A stretch of 64,000 nt of DNA from Hamiltosporidium tvaerminnensis. Lineage: Eukaryota > Microsporidia > Dubosqiidae. The notes beneath the pieces were generated by a model. That model was given only the letters and a program-made list of their open reading frames with translations, searched no databases and had not been told where the DNA came from. The position numbers and the translations under genes were made by a program. Within the stretch, counting starts at the first letter, position 1. Each line of letters opens with the position of its first letter. The stretch lies in NCBI GenBank assembly GCA_022605425.2, contig CM061247.1, forward strand, positions 1,165,501-1,229,500, written 5' to 3'. Of the stretch, positions 33,215 through 43,705 are shown in pieces.

Positions 33215-34433
33215 TAATTAAAATAAATAAATAATTAAAATAAATAATTGTCTGTTTGATAATCTTATTTTTGACTTGAAAAAATAAAAGTTATTTTTTA
33301 ATATTTCATTATTTCAGTTACATGCTGTTCAAACACAATAAATAAAATTATTTATATTTGATCTCCTCTTCTCATCTATTCTTATCAATAGATGTCTTTT
33401 TCATTTTATACTTTTAAATAAAGAAATTAATAAAAATTTTGTTCGAAATATTGAGAAAAGAAAATATAATTTATTTAAAATATTAAATTATTTTTTATTC
33501 TTGGTTTTTATTTCCTTTATTTCATATATTAATCTGTTGAATTTTAAAACCTTTTTTTGTTAATTTTTTTTCCATATTTTAAACCAATGCTTTGATTTAA
33601 GTCATTATTACACTTTTAATTTCTAAATATGAGATTATTTCTAAATAATTTCTTTATCGTCAATGTATATGAAATAAAGATATTAGTTTGTATATTTAAC
33701 CTTCATCCGGTACATCCTTGAATATTATTTCTCGACACCCCTCGGTATTTGATATTTACGTTTTTTTCCTTCCTAAATCCAAAGAAATTATTTTAACTGT
33801 CTTTTTTTGTACCTCGAAATAGATGAAAACCTAAATTCTTACAGAAATAAGAAGCTTATTAAGATATATTTTAAAACATTTTGTTATAAAAACACTCCAA
33901 ATTAAAATACATAGAATTATCTTTAAATCAAACTTATAAATAAGACACAATTCAATAACGATAAGTCCTTTATAAATTTCTTCATTTCAACAACTTGAAA
34001 AAAGTCTTGTGGCATAATTTAGATCTCAGATAATATACAGGATTAATATCTCAACTAATATACAAGATTAATATCTCAACTAATTTACAAGATTAATATC
34101 TCAACCAATACACGATATTAATTTCTTATTAAAAAAAGATATTTAAAGTTATTTATTTTGAATTTGAAATCAGTTTTTATTTTGGTGACCATTCGTATTT
34201 CAATATACTCATCTTAATGAGTTCTTGAACATTGTGACTCCCAATATTTTTTAGAAACCTAAGCTTATATATTAAAAGAATATAGATGCAGCCATCTAAC
34301 CATCTTATTATCACATCTAGAATAGTTATATCCAAAGGTTTTCATTCACAGATAAACAATAAAATTTTCACAAGAATTATAATAAAAATGTAAAATACTT
34401 ACCCCTACATTTATATCACCAGACAAAAGAAGA
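33215..34433. other. Intergenic, with a 25-bp tandem repeat
   Basis: AT-rich spacer. At 34022-34120 a 25-bp unit containing GATTAATATCTCAACTAAT repeats about 3.5 times (phase points 34041, 34066, 34091). No gene is seen before 34434. Confidence 0.6.
34402..34405 (+). promoter_or_regulatory. CCCC motif upstream of the ubiquitin-like gene
   Basis: TACTTACCCCTACATT lies 28-32 bases before the ATG at 34434. This is farther than in the UBX and V-ATPase genes, so it is a weaker case. Confidence 0.35.
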
Positions 34434-34667
34434 ATGACCAATCCATCTTATATCACAATAATATGTAAAAATCAAACTATTAAACAGAGGATAACTCTTC
34501 TTTCTAATAGTAGTATAGAAGATCTTAAGAATATTCTTTCTAAGAAGATACATTCGCATACATCTGCAATTATATTGCAAAGAGGAAAAGAACAGTTACG
34601 GAATGATTTACAACTTGATATACTTGGTATTGTAGATGGTGCGTGTCTTGAAATATATTTTAGATAA
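34434..34667 (+). CDS. Small ubiquitin-like protein without a di-glycine tail
   Basis: The 77-residue frame is a complete beta-grasp: ITIICKNQTIKQRITLLSN (strands 1-2), SIEDLKNILSKKI (helix), AIILQRGKEQLRNDLQLDIL (strands 3-4) and GACLEIYFR (strand 5). The pattern follows ubiquitin residue by residue, ending near R72 with no GG, so it would not be conjugated. Candidates are a divergent Elongin B-like, Ubl-adaptor or free Ubl domain; I cannot choose. It has an ATG start and typical AT codon use. It lies between a 1.2-kb spacer and repeat A5, inside the transposon-rich block, so a genuine gene status rests on its fold match and intact frame. Confidence 0.65.
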   Translation: MTNPSYITIICKNQTIKQRITLLSNSSIEDLKNILSKKIHSHTSAIILQRGKEQLRNDLQLDILGIVDGACLEIYFR

Positions 34668-34954
34668 TTTAAATAGGATTTGTAATATTTAAATGTATCA
34701 TAGGAGATTAACTATAAATTAAAAGAGTAATCATTTTTATGATATTGATAGAATTAGTTTAAAGAGGGATAAAGGATTGATTTAAACAAGAAATGACATG
34801 ATTCAACAATAATGCAATATATTTTGAATTAATATTAATAGGAGGGATTCTTTAATTTAATAATTAAGGAACAAGATTTTAGAATAAACTACGATTTATT
34901 TTGCGGTGTTCTTTTTAATTTAGTTCATTTCTTTATTATACACTCTTAGTCAAG

Positions 34955-35681
34955 GTACAGGGAGGATAACCACATAAAAAACTTTCTGCTTGGCAATGAG
35001 TGTGTGAAACTGGTGTGAGGTCATTGTTTGGATTTTTGGTGGGAATACAACCACACTATATCTTCGGTTGTGTTATGGGAGGTTGTATGAGTAATAGAGG
35101 TCTACGAAATGGCGAAACTTTTTCTACAAATTTATTTGTAGTTTTTTATGTAACCAGATTGCAGACCGCAGCTGAACAATTAGGTAATTGCCATGTAAAA
35201 GCATGGAAACCTAGCTCTTGCTCACTCGGGTTAGAAGACTTAGCGCCTGGGAGATATAAAAATAAAAACCATCAAAAGCCGGGAGATCTAAGTAGCAGGT
35301 TATACCTGTTGGTATGAAATTGCAATGTCTAGGTGGACCCCATATAAGTCTCTGAAATATATTTTAGCTAGAAGTTTATTGGTTCAGAAAGTGTAGAGTA
35401 AGTGGGAATGCTGCATAGTCTTGGGGGAAACCAAGGTGGCTTCGGCCTTCGATCATACACCATGCAACGGACATTAACGAACACCGGGCAACTGCCTCGC
35501 CTATTAATTAGGTTCTAAACACCACGTAGATGAAAGGCCTTGGTATATAGGTATCGCAGGGGGTATTAATGGAGTATTGGGGTAGCAGTTATTTATGTTA
35601 AACCTAGAACTGTGTTAATGTCATGAAAACAAATAAAACACTTGCCACTGTTTTAAAAATATGGGATAGTTTTCAATAAAG
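34955..35681 (+). repeat. Dispersed ~700-bp repeat, copy A5
   Basis: Starts near GGTACAGGGAGGATAACCAC and ends ATGGGATAGTTTTCAATAAA. Closest in sequence to A4, with GGCTTCGGCCTTCGATCATA and CCTATTAATTAGGTTCTAAA in the middle. The 105-residue frame at 35000-35317 begins with GTG and has no ATG, so it is not annotated as a gene. Its 3' end is 12 bases from the start of the next inverted-repeat element. Confidence 0.9.
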
Positions 35682-35693
35682 TCTTATTGATGT

Positions 35694-36386
35694 TGTATCT
35701 GTTACGGGCAATTTAAATAATTGGGCAAATTTGAAGAATTTTTTTATAACATACAAAAATAAGAGAAAATATTACTGAAGTAAAAAAGTAAGAAAAAAAA
35801 ATACTTATAATGAAAAAAACATATACATTTATAAAATAGTTTAAATCGAAGCGATGTTATTAATTAGAGCAGTTTTTTTTCGTGGCGTTTCGAGTTACAA
35901 TGATTTTTTTTTCTTTATGGCACTTACATTTGGCAGATGTGCATCTAGTTTTGCAGTCACATCGATTATAACCTTGACACCCGGCCTTTAATGACAGTCT
36001 TGCCCATTCTTTTAAGGAAATCTCGACTTCTGGAATTTTTTCAATACAAAAAAAATTGAATGCCGTATTAAAAATCGACCCAATACTTAAGCTTGATTCA
36101 AGATTCCATGCCTGGGGCTTAAATTAAAAAGATTGGCATCTGTTATTTTCGGAACAAATGTTATAATGTTTCTTGTATTAGTGTAGCCTCTGTTGATATC
36201 TGGGACTCAAAATCTCAGCATGTCACATTTTTATGGTCAGCCTAAAACAAATTGGAAGTGTTAAGTATTTTTGCAGCTTGTTTTTAAGATTTTTTTGCTG
36301 AAATCTCCCTAATTTTTAATATTATGTCTGATTTTCTTTTTTTTAAATAAAATAAAAAATTTATCAAATTGCCCGTGACATATCCA
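35694..36386 (-). mobile_element. 693-bp inverted-repeat element carrying a KRBA2-like integrase C-terminus
   Basis: The ends form a 21-bp inverted repeat: 35694-35714 (TGTATCTGTTACGGGCAATT plus T) against the reverse complement of 36366-36386 (TGGATATGTCACGGGCAATT plus T), 18 of 21 identical. The interior is coding-like on the minus strand. It looks like an internally deleted DNA element keeping both termini and the 3' end of its gene. Confidence 0.65.
35860..36240 (-). pseudogene. C-terminal relic of a KRBA2-like integrase
   Basis: The minus strand translates, across frameshifts, to VPDINRGYTNTRNIITFVP, DANLFNLSPRHGILNQA, then KEWARLSLKAG and a cysteine-rich tail CQGYNRCDCKTRCTSAKC ending at a TAA at 35860-35862. 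This order, a small beta-barrel with a DxxRGxxxxRNII motif followed by GILNQ and CxCxxxCxxxxCxC, is the C-terminus of the KRAB-A domain-containing 2-like (KRBA2-like) integrases found in many invertebrate transposons and in several microsporidia. The catalytic DDE core is missing. At least two frame shifts and one stop occur. Confidence 0.75.
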
Positions 36387-37555
36387 TAACTCAGGTTATC
36401 CATTACTTACTATAAAAAAAACTCCAAATGAACTTTATAACTGTGCCTAACGTATTAAATTTCTTGAAATTAAAAAAATACTTTTTATGATTTTTAGTGT
36501 AAAAGAACAATTTATATGATATTGCTGACTTAATAAAGCGATTGAAAAAACAAGAGAATACTTGGTAGAATATGAGAAAGAATAACCTATTTAAAGAATG
36601 CCCAAAGTAATCCTGATGTCAACATTTTAAAGGATTATTATATTGCATAACAAGATATTTTATTAGGTAAAAAAAGTTTAAGAATAATAAAAATCTAAAA
36701 TGAAAAGAAATTGTTGATAAAGATGTTTATCAAAAAACACTTTAAAGGCTTTCTATATTCAACATCAATAGAAAACTTGCAACGTTTTTATGTCATCAAG
36801 ACATGAGACACATTGTTTATGTATGCAAATGATTCATAGGATGAATTACGTGTTATATCAATAGTTGTTTTTGCTTTCGCCATATAAAATAAATACCAGG
36901 ATAAATTCGGATATAACAACAAAATATTCCGAAATTATCTTTAAAAGATTTTTAAGATTCTAAAAATAAGTAAAATCAAATAAAAAGCAATTTAAGTAAT
37001 TTAAAATTATAATATTTCTATAATCCATTTACGCATTTCAAAGAAGTCAAAAGCTTCTAAATATTTACAAACTACTTTCAAAACTATTTTTGAAAGAGAA
37101 CTTCACCTCTACTTACTGCTTCTGACAATAATGCAAAATTTTTTAAGCGAATAGATCGAAAAGTTGTATAAATACTTAAAAAGTTGACGGGTTTAGGATG
37201 TACCTCATTATTGTTCAGAAGAGAAGCAAACCTAGCTAAGAAAACATACGATTTTGCAAAAACTTCCAAAAAAATAAACAAAATAGCCTCAAAATATTTC
37301 CTTTTTTATATAATATAGTAATATATGTTACCATATTACGTAGAACAACTTAAGCGACCATACAGAAAAGCGTCTTTAAATACAATGTCGTATTTTTTGT
37401 AAATATCATACTAATCCAGATACAATTTGGTTGAGAATAGTAAATGTAATACAGGTACCGATGACATGTTTTTAATTTAAATTAATTAATAAAATCATTA
37501 TAATTATTTAGGTTACAGCTAGATAACAACGTGTACATATCATAACTTACATACT
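36387..37555. other. Intergenic, no recognised feature
   Basis: Eroded AT-rich sequence. A minus-strand frame at 37084-37281 has no recognisable homology and is not called. Confidence 0.5.
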
Positions 37556-37559
37556 TATC

Positions 37560-37775
37560 CCTTTCCTTTTCTACCTCTCGGTTTCGAAGATTTACAACTA
37601 AAAATTTTCAAATTGCTTCTTTTAATATGTTGTTACTCAGTATAACAGAGGATTGGCCTAAACACCCAAGTGGTTTTTATTCCACCAAAATATCAACAAT
37701 GATTTTCATATCAATTTCACACCCTCATCGACAACAAGATAGTTTTTAATGTGGCTATCCTCTCTTCACCGATAC
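37560..37775 (-). repeat. Dispersed repeat, subfamily B fragment
   Basis: The minus strand begins GGTGAAGAGAGGATAGCCAC and follows the first ~105 bp of the ~700-bp family (AACTATCTTGTTGTCGATGA; GGAATAAAAACCAC). It then switches to a different body (GGTGTTTAGGCCAATCCTCT, then CTTCGAAACCGAGAGG). The same switch occurs at 43480-43705. Confidence 0.65.
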
Positions 37776-38025
37776 ATAGCTTAAACCAGTATTTATTTAC
37801 TCTAAATACTTTGAAAATATGAGGAATGTTACAGATTAGCGAGGCTTTTCATAATTTCATAGATCAATTATTATTTCATGAGTTAAAAAATCGGGAATAT
37901 TCACATCTCAAAGAATTCGAGTTTTGACTTTAAGACTGTACAATCTAATATTATTTTATAAATAACAAAGACACATGTAGTATTCTACTGCATAATTATG
38001 GGTTATTGTATTCCCTTTTAAAATA

Positions 38026-39783
38026 CACCCTCTGTCCGGAAATATGGTATACATTTTAGCGATTTTTGTTGTCCGAAAATACGGTATACATTTGCGAAAA
38101 AATATAATAAATCAAAAAATGTACATGACAAGTTTATTTATTACCTTTATTTCGAACATTTTAATAAATATTAATGCAAATATTAAATAAAATTTAAAAA
38201 AAGAAATATTAATTTAATAAGTTCAATCGAAATTTGATTTGGCTTTATTGTATGCTTCTTTGGAACATACATATTTTTCTAGCAGTTGACCTTAGAGACG
38301 AAGTTTTCCTTTACTTAAATGAGGTATTTTATAGCGATTTCCTCCATCTGCTAACTTAATTGACCCCATACATGCTTGCAATGTTATAAAAACGTTTTTG
38401 AGAGTATTTGCTTCTTATCGATGAAATGCATCTTGGACACAATTTATTAATTCGTCAATTGTGTGTGGCGAAGCTTCATGTTGCAGCGATTGTATGGAGT
38501 TGAAAAAAACCTAAATCAAGAACATTTAAATTGGGAGTATTTGCCGGTTGCGACTTAAATTTAATATTCCAGTCATCAGCAGAACCAAGAGCGACAATAT
38601 CTGCATCATTATCAGAAAAATAGGGTTTTGCATTGTCTTGTTGTACGTAAATTATTTTCCTTTTGTATGCTGGCAGAAATTTAGATTTAATTGCGGAAAT
38701 CACATTATCAATGATCATGTTTTTGCAATGTACTGCTGTAACAGATTCCACATTTATTGTTATCATTGTCCCTTTAACCCTGTTCTTAGAATTTCTTTGA
38801 GCTGGTTCTTGATAAACAAATGGCCATATTCCAATTTTCCCATAAAAATAATCCTTTCAATGTGCATTATAGCGTGGTCGAGCTACTGCAGCCATGAACA
38901 CTATTTTCGTAATAAATCGCTTATTTTTGCAGTTTCTCTCCGGGTTTTCTTCGTTTAACATTAAGTAATAAGAGCGCTTATCTTTATTTAGATAAAACCA
39001 CTTTTCATCAATGTGAACCTAGTCGTACAAATCATCAAACAGAAAATCTCCATTATTAGCAAGATTTACTTTAGACAAGCAAAATTCCAATCTGTATATG
39101 TTATTTTAATTTGTTTTAGTTGGTTTAACTGTAGAAGATATTCTCTTAGTATACTTTCCCGACTTGAATACATCAAACAAAGTTGATTTTGGAATACCAA
39201 TTTCAAAAGAAAGACTGCGGAACGTTCCTCGACGATTTAATGGTGTATTCTTTATTTGCGCTAAATTGTTCGAATAGTCTTTAGGTTTTCTTCCGCATCT
39301 TTTTTTCTTTTTTGAAGGAATATCGGCACATATCTTATCCTTTCTGTATTGAGTTTGTGTTGCATGCCAAATTCTGCTAACGGTTAGCCAAGAAACTTTA
39401 AACGAGTAGCAAATTCTTTGATTAGACCGTGTTTTGACTTATTCTTCTTCATCTGCTGTAATAATTTTTCTAAAATACTTTGACGTTGTTCTTTAGTTAA
39501 CTGTTTATATTTTGAATCTCTGCTTTCTAAATTCAACAAATTTCCTTCAGAATTTTCCTTATTATTCGTCTTGCAGCGTTTCTGATTTATTTACCTTAAG
39601 AAATACTGATGTTTGAGCGGTAACTTTTTAACTAAGAATGATATTACTAAGGTTAAATATTTTAGGTTGTATTATCATGAATATTTACTATGACAATGTC
39701 ATGAGAGTTGCCTATTTATTTTTTATATTTACGATAATCAACGGTTTTTTTTGAAAAGTATACCATATTACCGGACGGCGGAG
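38026..39783 (-). mobile_element. Mariner-family DNA transposon of the DD39D type, with TIRs and TA target duplication
   Basis: A TA dinucleotide flanks both ends (38024-38025 and 39784-39785). Left end CACCCTCTGTCCGGAAATAT...GGTATAC (38026-38052) and right end, reverse complement, CTCCGCCGTCCGGTAATATG...GTATAC (39758-39783) form a ~26-bp TIR. The CTCC..CCGTCC start resembles the TIRs of plant mariner-like and Stowaway elements. A second copy of the inner TIR (TGTCCGAAAATACGGTATAC) lies at 38070-38089. The element is 1758 bp. Confidence 0.88.
38224..39570 (-). pseudogene. Broken DD39D mariner transposase
   Basis: The minus strand shows the N-terminal helix-turn-helix region (LTKEQRQSILEKLLQQ, about 39500) and the catalytic core: VHIDEKWFYL with first Asp at 39007-39009, YVQQDNAKPY with second Asp at 38635-38637, and NLNVLDLGFF with third Asp at 38515-38517. 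Exactly 39 residues separate the last two. The C-terminus (SIQSLQHEASPHTIDELINC, then LADGGNRYKIPHL) continues after a frameshift in a T-run near 38505. In-frame stops occur just before HIDEKWF (TAG) and at 38857-38859 (TGA). Transposases of this type bind the TIR and move the element by cut and paste into TA. The gene is inactive as it stands. Confidence 0.88.
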
Positions 39784-39785
39784 TA

Positions 39786-42650
39786 CAAAATTATATTTTA
39801 TTAAATCCCCAATAGTGGAAGAAAGAAAAACGAAGGAGTGGATTTATAATTTAAATAACCCTTTCGTTAATCAATGCACTCTTTAGTTAAACGGGTTAAC
39901 AAACCCTTTAAATTAAATGATAGAGCTTGCCTCTATCAAAGATACCTTTTATTTGGGTGCCTCGAGAGAGGTTGCGACAACACCAAAACGATTTAATTTT
40001 TTTTTTGACAGTTTACCTGGTGCTATTATTAAGCGAGAACGATAATTTCCTTTTAATCTAAGCTCAAAAGAAAAGCTTGATGTTTAAAAAATTCAATGCC
40101 AAAACGAAAAGAATAAAATCAATTACACTTTAACAAAGTGCTTAACATCGTTCAATAAAATTTTTAATCTTTGTATTTCTATGTTATGTTATCTCAATAA
40201 TTTTTTTGACGCTAAGTTTAATTCCTTTTGCTTTAGATTATTTCTGAGAAAAACAGAAAAAAATTCAATATAAAGATATTGAATCTAGATAGGTCATAGC
40301 CATGCTGCTATATTCTAACGCTTTTCATATATTTTATTACATAAATATTGGTCTGATTCTCGTGTGGAAACATATAATTTAGGAAATATGAAAGATGAAT
40401 TTTAAGAGTATAATTCCAGGCTTGTTTATGGCGTCTTTTCTGTTTGATTTGGAGCTTGTAATAGCAAAATCTCTCATCTAAATTATAGATAAGATATAAA
40501 TATAAAATTTTTGATCTAAACAATTCAAAAGAACCTACGCGAAAAAACATTCAAAATAAGTTTTTACTGCGAATTACAGTTTAAAAAAAATATAACCATC
40601 CGATGATCGTAACTGAACCCCACTTAACAAAAGCAACTTTAATTAGATTCTTTATGACAAGTTAATTAAAATTTTGATTAAAAAATGCATACGAAATACT
40701 ATCTGCATACAATTCTTACATATTTAACAAATTCAGAGGTAAAATTTTCGAAATGATTGTTTGAAATACATAGATCTTTAAAATTATATCATAGTGAGAT
40801 TAACTAATTCCCTAAAAATCAAACAAATATAAAAACATAAAATATCCCAAAAAAATTGGGTTAAACATTAATGTTTAATTTGAGCCGAATTGTAAAATTA
40901 GAGCTACATACATTGAAATGCAATAAATAGAGATAAACAAATAGTTCTTATTTAGCGTAAATACATAGGGCTATAGTCAAACATATATCGCAACAAAAAA
41001 CAAACAGATGAGGATTGATGATCCAATTAAAGACTTTGCAGCATTTTGATCAAGAAGATAAAAATAAATGGATAAGTTACATAATAATCCTTTAAAGATC
41101 AAGATAACAAAAATTTTATATCATCACAGCTTAAAAATTCAATTTTATAAAAAAGAAGTCATAGGAAAATTAACAAAAATTTTTTTATTTGCATAACTAT
41201 CTTTCAAACATATAAAGTTGTTTTTGACCATAAAATAGATCTTTAGAGCTCACTAACTATTTTAAACAAACTCATAATCAGATAGAAAAAAATGCAAGAA
41301 CATTAGAATTTTTTTTTAAAATTAAATCAAATGTAAAGTTTTAACATATTCCTTGCACCAGAGAAATACATCTTTATTCATTAAATAAATTTTTTCATAA
41401 TTTAAATTTTAGTTTTTCTTGATCAACGGTACCAATAAACAACCAGGTTGTGTAAATCATCTTTTTTCTCAAAGAAAAATTCCAAAACATCGTGAATTAT
41501 AACTATTTCCTTAGAGAAATATATTTTTCCATAATTTTACACAGATTTAATAACAAATTTAAATATAATAATTTTATAAACACATTTTTTATTAAGCCTT
41601 TTTAATATTTTGTAAGAATACTCGCATTTATTTAGAGAGAAAAAAATATAATGACAATATTTTTTTACCGAGTTCTCGGTCTCTTACATTTAATTTTTAT
41701 ATTAAAGAGTTTACTATTGCATAAATTTATTTACATAGTTTCCATAGAAATAAAGCCCAGAAAGTTTATTTTTCATGAAAAAAATCAAGAAACTGTGATA
41801 AATACACCATTCAACCAATTACCTATATAATATGGCCAAAAAGGGTGGATTTAGGCTTTTATAAAGAAAAGGTGCATATTTTTACAGGGAACAAAAGTGA
41901 TTTCTTTAGCTTTGAAATCTTAAACAAATTTATTTCATTTATAAACTGGAAATTCTCGCATGATGAATTATTTCACTCGACCGGGATCTCTTGAATTTGT
42001 TATAACCCAAGATGTAACAGAATTTTATTCAAAGTCGAATTATAATTAATTAAAATTCAGGTTTAGTTTTGAAATATTATAAATCGGTGTTAATAAGATA
42101 TTTTTTTATTTTCATAAACTTTACTTATACCAAAAATCTATTGATCAAAATATTAATAGTTCGAAGGCTAAAATTAACTTTCGAAGCATTTTTTTTTACC
42201 TAAAAAATATATTTTCCGATGCTTAAAATACTTTTGAGTAAAATTTATGGTAAAGGAAAACAAAAACACTCAAAACTATCTCTTGATTATTATTAGGGGA
42301 AATTAGGAATATATCATCGTTCCAATTTTTAAAAGGTTGAAACCTATTATATTTTCGGTTATTCGTAAATATTTGTATAATGACAATTCTATCAACAAAT
42401 GATAAAATATTTGTATAAACCTTAGTTTTTGTTTTGTTATATAACAAGCTTTTAAAATATGATTACACTTAAAGAAATTGCAGCGCATAAGTATGAAAGC
42501 TTAGGTCGATAAATAATTTTAGAAGACTTAATGCCATAGAGATATAGAAAACATAACCAAAAAATATGGAAAGCAAATTAGAAAGTTTATTTCCAAGTAT
42601 TATATTCAAAAGTAGACTGATCGTATTTAAGTCTTTCCATATATAACTTA
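39786..42650. other. Intergenic, no recognised feature
   Basis: 2.9 kb of AT-rich sequence after the mariner. The first 300 bases are slightly GC-richer (GGGTGCCTCGAGAGAGGTTG at 39955), but nothing identifiable emerges. Confidence 0.5.
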
Positions 42651-42654
42651 TCCA

Positions 42655-42955
42655 GAAGCCTATCCAGTTAAAAAAGTGTAAATTTGATGAAATGATTCCG
42701 GTCTCACGAAATCAATTTTGGTTTCGACCCGCACTACATGCACCAGCGATAGAAATAATAACTTACGCGCAACTGACTTGGCAATCAAACGAATTCTACC
42801 CACTTTTTAGATGAAAAACACCGAGATTTAGGAATTCTTGGAATACCGATGTCCTGCTAGAGAGCAGTTATTGGTGTAAAATACAGAAACTCATTAAAGC
42901 CATGAAAGTAGTTTAAAACATCCCAATTCATAAAAAGATAGGATATTTTTTAAAA
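42655..42955 (+). repeat. Eroded 3' half of the ~700-bp repeat
   Basis: Degenerate match in order to the family's 3' half: GGTTTCGACCCGCACTACAT, CGCGCAACTGACTTGGCAAT, GAATTCTACCCACTTTTTAG followed by ATGAAA, AGAGCAGTTATTGGTGTAAA and CATTAAAGCCATGAAAGTAG. It ends at the family's 3' terminus. Confidence 0.7.
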
Positions 42956-43479
42956 GGACGTTTGAAATTTTTTCTGAAAGCAGAATTAAATTTTAATGAA
43001 AATCACAATACATCGTGAAATATTCCACTTTATGATGAATACACCTCATACAACAATAGATTCCTTATAATATATTGATAAATAATTAAAAAGTTTTTCT
43101 CAATAAAAATTATTAGAACGAAACATTTTATAAACAACTTTCTGGATTAATTTGAATTGCTTTATTGCAATTACCCATAACTGACAAACCTCTATTGTTT
43201 CAATATCAATATTAAATATGCAATTTTCTTTTTTTTTGAAATGCATCTTAAAATAAATCACTATTACAGATTTTAGGAAAGCCTGACTATATCTTTTTTT
43301 AGAAAGACGAATTATATTCATTAAAAGAATCTAGAATATCAAGTAAAAGAAATGGATTAGATACTTAGAATATTCTCGAAAAGTCAACATCTCTAAAAGA
43401 CCTTATTAAATTATGCTATTTTAGCCACAATTTTTTCTAGTTTGATAGTATATAGATTTATACGCAATATTATTTACTT

Positions 43480-43705
43480 GTTCTTCCATTTCTCGGGTAC
43501 CTTTCGGTGTCAAAGATGAGCAAATAGAATTTTTCTAATTGTATATATTAATCAGTTGTAACCGGGATTATAGAGGTTAGCCTATAGATCCCGTGTGGGT
43601 TATATCTCAAAAAAATGGCAGCATTGATCTTCACATCTTTTCTACACACTAATTACCAAGAAGATGGCTTTTTATATGGTTATCCTCACTCCACCTTGAA
43701 ACAAA
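43480..43705 (-). repeat. Dispersed repeat, subfamily B fragment
   Basis: The minus strand starts GGTGGAGTGAGGATAACCAT with CATCTTCTTGGTAATTAGTG. It diverges from the ~700-bp body after the ATATAACCCAC position and continues like the fragment at 37560-37775 (GGCTAACCTCTATAATCCCG; GACACCGAAAGGTACCCGAG). Confidence 0.65.

Noticed and set aside
35000-35317. 105-residue frame in repeat A5, similar to a 77-residue frame in A4
   Set aside because: It starts with GTG, the near ATG is followed by an early stop, and the frame is broken in copies A2 and A3; similarity follows from the repeat DNA.
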